64,000 bases of DNA. Origin: Grammothele lineata (taxonomy: Eukaryota; Basidiomycota; Agaricomycetes; Polyporales; Polyporaceae). Position 1 is the first letter of the stretch; every line of letters begins with the position of its first letter. The notes beneath the pieces are model-generated. The model was given only the letters and a program-made list of their open reading frames with translations. It did not search any database and was not told the DNA's origin. Where the stretch lies: NCBI GenBank assembly GCA_002150815.3, contig NDFF03000371.1, positions 49,249-113,248 of the forward strand, written 5' to 3'. Below are positions 46,698-57,900 of this stretch, in pieces. A program made the translations under genes and the position numbers.

Positions 46698-49600
46698 GGC
46701 TCGCTCGCTCAAGGCCGGCGGGGGGTCCCTCCCTTCTCCCTTCCCCTTTCCCCTACCCTCCTCCCTCGACCGTCCCGAGCCCCTCCCCTCGTCTTGCCCC
46801 GCCTGTAAAACGCTCGATCGCCGTGTGGTAGACGGCGGTCGACGCCCCGCTATGACATGACAGACATGCCTTTATGCGCTCCCCATGCCCCTTCTCTCCC
46901 TCTCTCTCTATCCTCTCGTGCTCGTGTCCTCTCGTCTATATCACTCTGCTGTGTATTATCACCACCGTCCTCCGCGTCGTTTACATTGCCCCCTACCTGC
47001 CTACCCACCCCGCGCCCGCTCGCCCGCCCGCTCGCCGCCTCCGCCGGTACCGGCGCCGTTCTTGTCTAGTCTTGTCCGCTGCATGTCGCATATCCATTTT
47101 TCATATTACTTCATGATTCCCTCCACCACCACCAGCATCCTGCCGTGCGTGCATCGCCGTTTTCCGTCCGCGACTTGTCATTTATCCTCTCTCCTTTCTC
47201 TTCATTTTCCTCATCTCCGATCTCTCTCATTCTCTCTATCATCGATTCTCAATGCTCACCTACACATTCTCGTTCACGACGACGACGACGACGATGACGA
47301 CAAGAACGGCCCCACACCCGCGCCCGCGCCCGGTGCGGAAGTCAGCTAGTAGCTTCGATATCGCTGTATCTCTATAATCCCCGGCCTCTCGTCTCCTCTT
47401 TGCTTGTGGTAACCCGTGCCCGCCCCGCCTCGCCGCTCGTGCTGTTCCCGACGTCCATTTGTACTCGTATTCGTAGTGCACTGACTGACTGATTCATCCG
47501 CGCTTCCTACTCGCACGGCTCGGTCTGACGGCATACCTACCTACTTACCATCCACTAGCTATAGCGGCCCGGGGCTTATTATTCTCGCCCCTCCCGCCGG
47601 GGGCGCCATGTACAATAGTCAATAGGTACCGGTTTCGTTGGTCCCCCACCTTCCTCCGCAGAGCTGAGAGCGCACGGAGGAAAGAGGGAGGGTGAAAAAG
47701 ATACGCGTACTAGCATTAATTTGAGGTAGTCGTTTATCCCCTCGATGGATGCCTGCGTCTTTGCGCGTGCCGTTACTGAGTAGGGAGTGTTGAGTGGTTG
47801 CTTACTTCGGTGGGTGCGTGTGTACGAGTACATGCGGTACGGTACGGTAGAGTAAGCGTATAATCTGCGCGTGCAATTACAGCAGCCAGGCTGAGCAACC
47901 TCCAGAGACCGCGACCGCGCTCCGCGGAGGTGCCAACGTGGAGTCCGCCGCGCACGCGGCGACGAGGACGAGCAGGTATATAGATAGGCGTCGTCGACGT
48001 CGACATCGCCGCGCAGCGATTCGATGACGTCTTCGCAGCCCCTCCTCCCCCCTCAAACAGCGCCGTCACTAACGCGGGGGCGGGCGGGCCACAGATCTAG
48101 AATGACGGCAGCGCGTGCAGTGTAGACCGCTATACGAGCGGGAGCGCGCGGTGCGCACCCGACCAGTCTCCGGGCTGGAAGCCCTCGCGCGCGGGGAATG
48201 GGAGGTCTTTCCGGCGGGGCGGGCGAATCTTGAGTTTGCCTAAGCGGTAAGACTATCGCAATATTGCGGCGGGAAATTGTGCGTTGTACATACATATGGG
48301 GGTCGCGGGGGTTTGACTGGTAGGAGCGTCGTTGAATTGGAACACAGTGCTGTAGCCTGTAGGTGCCAGGGCTGGCACGCGGCCGTGCTGGTGCGTACAC
48401 ACGTATTACAGACTGAATACTGCAGCGAGCGAGTGGGCAGCAGCGAAACAGCGCCCCAGCGCAGCGCAGCGCCGACATCGCCCATCGATGTGGCCCATTG
48501 AGTACGAGTTCGCGAGCGTCCACGATCCAGTGACTTCAGTTCACTTCGCGCTGACGCCGGTGGGGTGGCACGGCCCAGTCGGTGCAGCCCGTGACGAACG
48601 CGGTGGCTGAATTGTTCCCCTCCGCCGGGGCACGCGATCGGCGCGCGGGGAGGGGGGTGCGAGGCTTCTGGGCCGCGAGCCTATCGCGGATGGGAAGCAG
48701 GATGCACCGGCCGCGGGTCGCAGGCCGCCTTCGCGCCCGGCATCGGGCTGCGGCTGCCAGTGGAGGACATCGCGGGCCACCCGGTGGTGGCTCTCACTTC
48801 TAAGATGGATGAAACATGGGTTGAAGATGCGCCGCTATACGCTCGGGGAGTGCTGGGTGTGGTTTATGGTTGAGGCTGCGGGAGCGGACTGCGATCCAAG
48901 GCGTGCACTTGGTGCGCAAGCACTCTTGAGACTCGCGCTCCAGCCCCCGCGATCGGATTCGGAGATGGGCGCGCACGATCGCCACACTCCGGAGCGGCGT
49001 GGCCCTCATCCTCGTCCTCGCCCTCCCGCACGCGGAATGTTTGGCTCGGGCTGGCGGCTCGCCCTCGTACTGCAGCACTGGCAGGGGCGCGTGTGCGAAC
49101 ACTCCAGTGAGGAGTGCACTAGTACTGGCTCCGCGCAAATGAACGCCGTCCGCCGCGCTTCTTCGCAGGATCGAGTTCGCCATATCGGGACGCCGGGGAC
49201 TTGGAGGTGCTGCAGTGCCTTGTGGCCACAGGGCTTGTGGGTGCGCGACGTCCCAGTGGGCGCGTGGACGCCACCAGCAGCCCGCGAGCGCGGGAGCCTC
49301 GGCGAAGCCCGGTGTGCGGGTTTCCCTGAGCTGGTCACTCTACAAAGGGCGGATGGGAGAAGGTACCCTCGTAACTGGGTGGCACCAAGGGCACCGGCGA
49401 AGAGTAGGACGGCGTGGGGTAACGCAGACAGCTCTTGGAAGGGCATCGACGGGCAAGCTCAGGACGGGTAGGTGAACGCCGCCACCGGAACGAGTGCGCT
49501 GCGAAGTGGGGTGTAACTTAAGAAGGCGTAGAGAGCACGTTGCAAGTGCTGTGGGAGGCAACTCTTGGGTGTCCGCGAGGCACCGGTCCTTTCAATGTTG

Positions 49601-50046
49601 GCCATTGCGGGAAGGTGATTGGGAGAGGTCCAGACTGACAACGTCATCGATGGTATGCATCATATTCTATGTGATGGGTGGAACCACCACACTGCACAGT
49701 ACGCTTCAATAGGCATTCGTAGAAGGTGGAGGAGGCTGGCTTACGCAAATGACGTGAGACTCGCCCAGTGCACCATGTGGCTCAGGTTATGTGGCACGGC
49801 TTGAAGCGATCAGATACAGGGATTCCTCAAAGGAGTAGCAACCATCTTGTAGAAGGATTTTCCATAGACGCACTGGCAGCCACTCACCGCCTTCCATTTC
49901 CCCGAACGATCATGAGCTAATGGCGTTGTGGCGTTGAGTCGATAGATTGCCCAATCTGTACGTAGGTGCGTACGTACACGGCCGCGCGGGAGGGTGGAGG
50001 ACCTTGTGGTTTGCGCTGCGCTGAGGCGAGATGTAATCGTACCGCG
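46698..50046. other. Intergenic downstream of the bHLH gene, no supported gene
   Basis: About 3.3 kb. The first ~500 bases are strongly pyrimidine-rich and probably include the bHLH 3' UTR. A short GAC trinucleotide run lies near 47277-47300. Everything to the MITE is unassigned; the ORFs here are short and without recognisable domains. Confidence 0.45.
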
Positions 50047-50048
50047 TA

Positions 50049-50337
50049 CTGTAGTGATCAGACCAGACCGGCGCGTAACGCGTAACGGGGGCCTCCGAAT
50101 CGCCTTTATACGCCCTCCGTAACGCATAACGGGCGGGCCCGCCGCCTCCGGCGGCGCGACGTCACGCCGACGGGCCCTCCAAGCAGGCCAAAAAACGAGC
50201 GCCTCATTACCTTAAACGGCAATTTTTCGGGCGCCTCCGGCGCCCGTAACGCATAACATTCGGTGCCGCCGCACCGCCGGATCGTAAGTAGGGTGTAACG
50301 CCCCAGACCCCCCGCCGGTATGGTCTGATCACTACAG
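50049..50337. mobile_element. MITE, 289 bp, TA target duplication
   Basis: The left end reads CTGTAGTGATCAGACCAGAC and the right end, reversed, CTGTAGTGATCAGACCATAC. The terminal inverted repeats match at 24 of 25 positions. TA flanks both sides (50047-50048 and 50338-50339), the target duplication of Tc1/mariner-type elements. The element has no coding capacity. Its interior is GC-rich and carries CCGTAACGCATAAC at two places (near 50109 and 50248). It is therefore a non-autonomous element needing a transposase encoded elsewhere. The high similarity of its ends suggests recent mobility. No second copy is in this window. Confidence 0.85.
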
Positions 50338-50339
50338 TA

Positions 50340-53300
50340 ATAGTGATCGCACCCCTAGTGGGACCCCGGAAGCGACTTTGCTTTGCTGATGGAGATTTTG
50401 CTAAGAAGTACTGTAAGTGCTGATGATGATGGGGGGAGGTAAGGACTTAACCTATGCCGACTTTCCCGAATTCCCGGATCCCTCGTAATGGCCGCCGGCG
50501 CACAAACGGTTTTGCAGAATCTGGACCTCCCCCGCCCCCGCACCCGCCGGGCTTCCTTTTACAGGCTCAACTGTTCACCCTCCCGTGCCCCGCCCTTCCA
50601 CTCTGGGGTCCCGTCAGCCATCAATCGAGGATGACTCTTGCGCGTCGCACTTCAGCAACGGGTTGACCCATGCTACGACGTCGTACTGGCAGCCATAAGA
50701 CTTGAGCGAAACAAGCTATACATATGCCGCAAATTGAGACCGCTGTTACTAGGCGCCGGACTCCCAGTACGTGCGCACGCTGAGGACGAGTTTGAGGGCT
50801 TGGATCGGGAGACAGGATAGGCCGCTCCGTCGCAGCCAATCAAGTCGCTTGTTCTGCTCGTGCCTCGCGGTACTGGGATCGAATCGTCGGTGGCGCCCCT
50901 GGCGGAGCCGGCGTATCCAGATTGGACGACACCATCCACCAGGGAAGACCCGCAACGCGACTGGGTCGTTACAGAACTGTTACAGACCGAAGCGTTGACG
51001 ACCACCAACGGGGATGGATTTGAGCATGTACCAACTCGCGTAAACGACGCGCGATCGTCCAATTAACGCTGTACTGTTCGTTGTGAAGCAGCGTTCGGGA
51101 TCGCCGCAAATCCGCCCGCCTGCGCCCGCGTCGCGCCTCGCTGCAGAGCTCAACAAGCGACGCCCTCGCCTTCGGCGCTCTTGCTTCGAGGCAGACAAGC
51201 GACCGCGTGTGCGCATCCCAACGCGGGGCAGGCACGCGCGTCGACACCGTCTCGCGCTCGCGCGCGGGGCAGGGAGGCTAGGCAGAAACGGGCAAGGCGG
51301 GCCTCCTCCACCGGACCACGGGCCTCTCTGGCCAACGGTGGGCCGTGGCCGACGGTCCATGGCATGGGTCCACGCGCCCCGTGGTGGTGTAAGCTTCAAG
51401 CTTCACTGTATCCCCGCGCGATCGCGATCGGAAGCGCGTCCTTTACGGCAGCCCCACCGTGCCAGTGCGCCGCGCGAGGGAGAAGGCGTCGAGGCTCGAG
51501 GCTCGCGCCGCGCAGGCTTCTTGACGGGGCCACTCGCTGCGAGGGCGGCAGTACGTGCAAGCTGCAGTGTGCTGTTAGAGTTGAGAAGGGTGCGCGACTC
51601 GGAACCTGGCAAGTCAAAAGTTGGAAGGAGCAAGGTGCTCTCAGCGGCCCCAGGAGAGTAGGGCCGCCTTGGCGGGCGCGTAGAGCCAGAAGTCGGCGCG
51701 CAGGGCGCGCCGCTGGACCGTCACAACAGAGGGCAATGGTCATGCTTGAGAGGGGGACGCACGTACTAATGTATCCCGGCACGAGTAGAAGGGACGAATG
51801 AGAGCACGCTGGGGCGTTCTGGCCGACCAGCACACGCTCAACTGGACCCTGTACGCCGGCGGAAGCGCAGAGAACGGGATGCGCTAACCGCCCGGACGGT
51901 TTACAGCAAGCGCAGAGGACGCAGAAGGCAGCGCCTTCTACCGTCCAGTTGAAATCACCTCTCCCTTCCTCCACTGACCTCGCCGTAGAGACGCCGTGCG
52001 GAACTCGCAGGGCGTCCGCGGGCCGGCGATTGGCCTGTGGGGCAGGATCGAAGCAGGGTCCTCGATGCCGCTCCCGCACGCCGTGCCCAAACGCAGCCGC
52101 GCGCGTTCGCAGGCTGTGGCTGCCCGCGAGCACTCTTGGCTGGGCTTCTCGCCTCGAATGCGGAGGGGCGGACGGCGGCCACGACGTAAGGCGCGGATGA
52201 GAAGCGTGGCATGGGCATCCGTCGGCGGGCTCTTGGGCGTTGGGTAGCGCCTCGCGGACTCACAGGCAGGATGTATTGTGTCTGCCACCACGATGACTAG
52301 GTGTAGAAGTGAATGTGGCTAGCAGATGATGCCTTCTATTCGAGGCAGCTTCGAGTACTGTACGTCGTCTGTAGCTTCCCAGAGGCAGCTGTCGAGTGGG
52401 CCGAAAACGTGGCGCGGACTACGGACTGCGATGACTCGAGGCGTGATAGCGCTGTCTTCATCGTCTAAGCTCATGGACGGGGGCCGAAAAGTAGTCTGCA
52501 TGGCAGTCGCTAGACGCGCGGTTAACAAAGAGCAGCCCTATTACCGCGCGTCTTCACAGTCGCCCTGAGCGGGCCTCGTCGAACTCTTCGGCGGCTCCGC
52601 GTTGGGGTCGTAAGTGATGCTGGTGGCAGTTGCTGAATATAAAGGAGTGCCCAGTCCCCCGTAGAAGTAAAGCTGTGGCCCGCCGCGCATTCGGCCCTTT
52701 CGGCCGGACCTCGGACCCGCTATCCGCTGGGACCGGTAAGGGGTTATGTCAAAGAAGTTTCCTGAAACGGAAGACGGAAGGAATACGCGGAAGGACCTTG
52801 CGCGACTACGGCCGTTCATTCCCAGGCGGATGAGTGTGGCAGAAGAGGGCGGTGGAGCAGGAAGGTACGAGGTCGACGCCATGTTGGAGAGGCTCAACAG
52901 AAATGAGGGGTCAGAATGTCGATGTAGGAGGGTGCCTGCGGCGGCGCGGCGAGTGAACGGCAGAAATACCAAGGCACTGGCGACGGCATGCATGCTCGAA
53001 GGCATTGGGCATGTCCGCCGAGGAGGACGGTTATCGCGGTCTGATGTTGGGGGACTCATTATTCAGGGGCTATAGAGGGGACAAGGGAGGTAAGAAGGAT
53101 CCAGTGGCCAGGACACACGCGTATCACGTAAGCTGACGTGGACAGCTCGGTTCTTTGTCCGTCGAGTTGGGTGGCTGGGCGGCGGTAGTGTGGGATTGGT
53201 CTTGATTTTACAGAGTAATAGAAGACCTGTCGCAGAGCACAATCACGGCGCATCGTACGATGTTAGCGAGTCTAGATAATCTGAAGTCATCCTGGGAGAA

Positions 53301-54631
53301 GAGAGGAGCGGAAGATGATCGCTTCATCATTGTTGTGGACGGGCAAGAGAGGTTAGAATGACGGCGAGCGTTAGGTTGCGGACAGGCCAGATTCGCGCGC
53401 CTAGTATCCGACCGTCAATAAGGTCCTGCTTTGATGACCACACGTATTTGCACACACCTCGGAGGCAAAGTAAGGCCAGCGAGGCGGTGGTATGTCGCCT
53501 GTAGGTGGGCCGTGGGAGAGCACCAGCAGCAAGAAGACCGGTGCCGACATCAAGCGGAGTGGACCAATGGCGATAACAGAGCTTTTCTGCGATGGGAAGG
53601 CGGATAGCGGCGATTGACTGCGATAGGGATGGTGGCGAACCAGCTAGTAGTGGAGGACGCCGGAGGGTGGGATGGTCGTTGATCCAGCGCGCGTTTGCAC
53701 GCGAGGGCTTCTTGCACTGGCCTCCGCCCGGACCTTGCTGGTCGTATGCTCCATTGCCGCATATCGTGGGACGCATGTAGCCTCGTGTGTATGGGTGTGA
53801 AGTCTACAGGAAGTCTACGGTAAATCGCGCATGATTATGATGCATGCAATGACGATTAAGGTTGAGATTTGGGGACGAGGTGCGAGCAAAACTCTTCCAT
53901 GCTTGACTAATGAAGCTTCAACGGAAGAGCGTCGTATCTTGCGGAAGCAAAGAGTAGCGAGTACTTTGCGTGATTCCAGCCACAGGGGAGGAAGTGGTTG
54001 TAGATCATGGGGCCTGACACGAGTACTTGAGGATGGCCGGTCGAAGTCAAATCGGAACTTGTACTTACCGTGTCACAGAACCTGCATGTTCCTGGCGTAA
54101 TAATTACGCACATTTATGTGGGAGCTCAACTTTGTCGTTGACGCGGTGTTCCGAGGGCTAGGTCTTGGCCAGGTCACTAGTTTGACGAGCTAGGGAATGC
54201 GCGTAAAGTGACTGCGGCATGCATGTCGATCGTTGCCTGTGTACCGCTGCGCGGGTGTTGCCTCGTGTTGTCATTCCGTATAGGATAGACGAAGAAGATA
54301 ATAGCAAATCCGGAATGTGTCTCCAACCTCAAGGAAGGGTTCGAGACGAGAAAGTCGAGCACTGGTGGCGGCGACGGACGGCTGGCAGGCTCAGCGCTAA
54401 AAACGTGACGGGATACGCGTCTCGTCATGCCCACGTGATCGAGACGCGTCCCGAGAGTCACCCGGCCCGCCTCCAGCCAACGCTTTGCCAATGCTGGAAC
54501 ATGGAACACTATACTAGGTGGTCACTCCATGCGATTTCCACGAGGCTGCCTCGGAGTAGCAGACGAATGTCCCCAGCCAAAGTGCGCGCAATCGATGAGT
54601 CATTCTAGCTAGGGCTCTGCAGGAATATGAT
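50340..54631. other. Intergenic between the MITE and the retrotransposon
   Basis: About 4.3 kb with no recognised gene. Open frames at 51083-51661 (+), 52541-53059 (-) and 53327-53776 (-) have no domain I know, and their composition follows the local GC content. They are not called as genes. Confidence 0.4.
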
Positions 54632-54636
54632 TACGC

Positions 54637-54863
54637 TGTAAAAGGGCACACTCAGAAGAGAAACTAGAACGAGCTCTGCTCGTTGAGATCCCGGGAAGAA
54701 GGTAAATACATGGAGGAGGCGACTAACTAGATGTGCGTACCTGCTCGTTGAGATCCCGGGAAGAAGGTGGGGATCTCAGAGCAGGGCCGCGGAAGTATAT
54801 ACGGTCGCGGAGAGGTGCTGTCATAATACGTACAAACAGATGATGTAATCTACCACGATTACA
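54637..54863 (-). repeat. 3' LTR of the chromovirus (227 bp)
   Basis: This is a direct copy of 60047-60273 with TG...CA ends. It carries an internal exact 28-base direct repeat (54676-54703 and 54741-54768). Confidence 0.97.
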
Positions 54864-54996
54864 CTCTCACCGCCTCTGAAGAAAGGAGTGGGGGGAGAGG
54901 AAAGGGTAGTATAGTAAAGGAGTGTGAGATGTACAGTATAATAGTCCATGGGAGACAAAGGCCGTGTGGGAAGGAGGTGCGTGCAACACACGCCAT

Positions 54997-57900
54997 TCAG
55001 GTGAGAGGATTCTCGCCGACGTACTGGTCATACGCCGGGAGACCTCGTACCTCGGAGCCGGCAAGCCAGCGGTCGGCGGACGCGCCGTAGCCGCGCCAAC
55101 GGACGAGGAATTGGAATCCCCGCCCACGGCGGCGGTGGTCGACAATGTGGTCGATCTCGAAGTGCTCGGCACCGCTTTTCGTGATGACGGGTCCGGGTTG
55201 TGGTTGAGCGCGCATAGGGAAGAGGGTGTCGTCATTCGGATGGTAGGGTTTCAAGAGGGACGCGTGGAACGTAGGGAAGATGTTCATAGAGGAGGGTAAG
55301 TCGAGAGTGTAGACAGATGCTTCGGGGTGCGCTCGGAGGATTTTGTACGGGCCGTCATATCGCACCATGAATTTGGCCACGCGGTTGCTCCCGCGCTGCA
55401 TGTACTCGCGACGACGGTGGAAGGTGGATAGCATGACCATGTCACCTTCCGCGAACTCGGGCTCAGGTCCGCGCGAGCGATTGGCCGCCTGCGCTTGGGC
55501 GAGTTTGGCGTAGTGCAGGTTATCTTGGGCTTCCATGACGTCGACATCGATCTGTTCAATGATGCGTGCAGCGGCTTCACCATCGAGCGGGAAGGCTTCC
55601 TCGTTGTCGACAATGGTATCGTCAAAGAGGGGTGGGATGAGACGAGGGGAGCGGCCGATGTGGAGTTGGAAGGGGGAGAAGCCGGTGGAAGCATTGATCG
55701 TGTTCATGATGGCGAAGCGGACGCGGGGGAGAGCACGAACCCAGCCCTTCTGGTTGCGAGCGACATGGTAGCGGATGGCCTGCACGACGGTTCGGTTAGT
55801 GCGCTCGGAGGAACCGTCGGTCTGAGGGTGAAACGCGGTGGACATCTTAAGTTTCACGCCAGTAAGCTTGTGCAGGGCCTTCCAGAACGCCGAGACGAAG
55901 AGTTTATCGCGGTCGGAGACGATCTCGAGCGGCAAGCCATTCTCGCAGTACCAGTTGTCGAAGAACAAGAGGGCAAAGTCCTCTGCAGAGATGTCCGTCC
56001 GTGTCGCGAGAAGGCGGATGTCTGCTCCGAGACGGTCGGTGATTGTCGCAATGCAATTCTTGCCGTCATCATCAGGTAGCGCGCCGATGAAGTCGATAGC
56101 AACGCAGTCCCCTCGAGCGCGCGGGATGGGCAAGGGGTGTAGGGGGCCGGGCGGTTTCCGATTAGAGGACTTGTTGCGCTGGCAGTCATCGCAGCTGGGA
56201 ATGTACATGTCGGCGAGTTCGGTCCGCATGTTGGGCCAGTAGTACGCAGATCGCAGTGCCGCATAAGACTTGTCGAAGCCGAAGTGACCTAGAGCGTCGT
56301 GTGCGCAGCGGAAAAGGCCTTCGCGCAGGTCTGGCGCGCGGGGAATGACCAGCCGATCGCCGATGTAGAGCAGACCGTTTTCATCTCGGACACCGAGAGT
56401 GCCAGCCATTTCACGGAGACGGACGCAATATTTGTCGGTAGCGTAGCCAGCGCGAATCGAGTCCAGCCAAGCAGGATCGGAGGAGACGCGTAGCGAGCCT
56501 ACAGCGGCAACAGTGGCAGCAGCAGGGTGAGGCGGCAGGTCCAGCGAAAGGGCGCGAGTAGCGTGGCGGAGATCGGCAACAGCAGCGCAACTGGCCGGGT
56601 CGACGACATCGAGGTCGTCAGGAGCGCGTGAGAGGACGTCGGCGGCGACGTTGTGCTCGCCCTTGATGTAGCGGATGACAAAGTCATACTGCGCGAGGAA
56701 CTCCTGCCAGCGGGCCTGTCGGCGAGAGAGGTCACGCTGCGTGTGGAAGTTCTCGAGGGTGCGATGATCAGTGTAGACGATGAACGGCGCGCCAAGCAGA
56801 TCGACTCGCCACTTCTTAAGGGCACGCACAATGGCGAGGAGCTCCTTCTCGTGGACGGGGTAGTTGAGCTCGGCGGCTTTCAGCTGCGTGGAGTCGAAGG
56901 CGACAGGGCGCGCAGTTTCGAGAGTGGGCCCGAAGGAGAGCATCGCACCGGTGCGACGATCACTTGCATCGCAAGAGACAAAGATCTTGTTGTGTTCGAG
57001 CGCATCGTGGTCGATGACAGTGAGACAGTCGCTGCTCGTCACAAGTCGCTTGATGCTCGTGAATGCCGCTTCGTGTTCCTCTGACCAGGGAGGAAACACT
57101 TTGTCAGCATCTTTCGTCGTGAGCGGGGTCAGCACGGCAGTATATTCAGCTAGTTTCGGCAGGAAATCGGCAACGTAGCGGACGAGGCCCAAGAAAGCGC
57201 GTACATGCGCCGAGTTCCGAGGGCGAGGCCAGTGTAGGATCTTCTCGACTTTCTTAGGGTCGGGAGAGACGCCGGACGCGGAGATGTGGTGACCGAGAAA
57301 GTCGATTTCGGAGCAGAACAAGTGCGTCTTCTTGTCGGAGCAGAAAAGGCGAGCGGCGCGAAGGGCGGACAAGATAGTGGCGACGTTCTCACGGTGTTCT
57401 TCGAGAGTTTGCGACCAGATGATGATGTCGTCGAGGTAGACGTGGCAGATCGATCCGATGTACGGTCGGAGCGCTGTGAACATGCGTCGTTGGTGAGTAG
57501 CGGGCGCGTTACGACAACCTTGCGGCATCACAGTCCATTCGTAGAGGCCGAAAGGGGTGGTGACGGCGGTGTATTTGACGTGATCGGGGTGGACGCGGGT
57601 CTGGAAGAACGAATTGGTCATATCGATCTTACCCCAGATCTTTCCCTTCGCACAGTCGGCAAGGATGTCGCGGATCTTGGGGAGCGGATGCATGTCGGGG
57701 ACGGTGTTGTCGTTAAGCGCTCGATAGTCATTGACCCATCGTGGTAAGGCCGTAGGGTCCGTCTTGGGAACGAGGAAGGCGGGCGAAGCATATGGGCTGT
57801 CGGATTCGCGCAGGCGGCCTGCATCGAGGTGCTGTTGTAGGAGGGTTTTCCAGACCTCGCGGTACTTCTTAGGGCAGTCGTACTGCCGGCGCGCAATCTT

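Noticed and set aside
52541..53776. Minus-strand ORFs of 172 and 149 codons
   Set aside because: They look like ordinary GC-rich chance frames; no family motif and no plausible splice between them.
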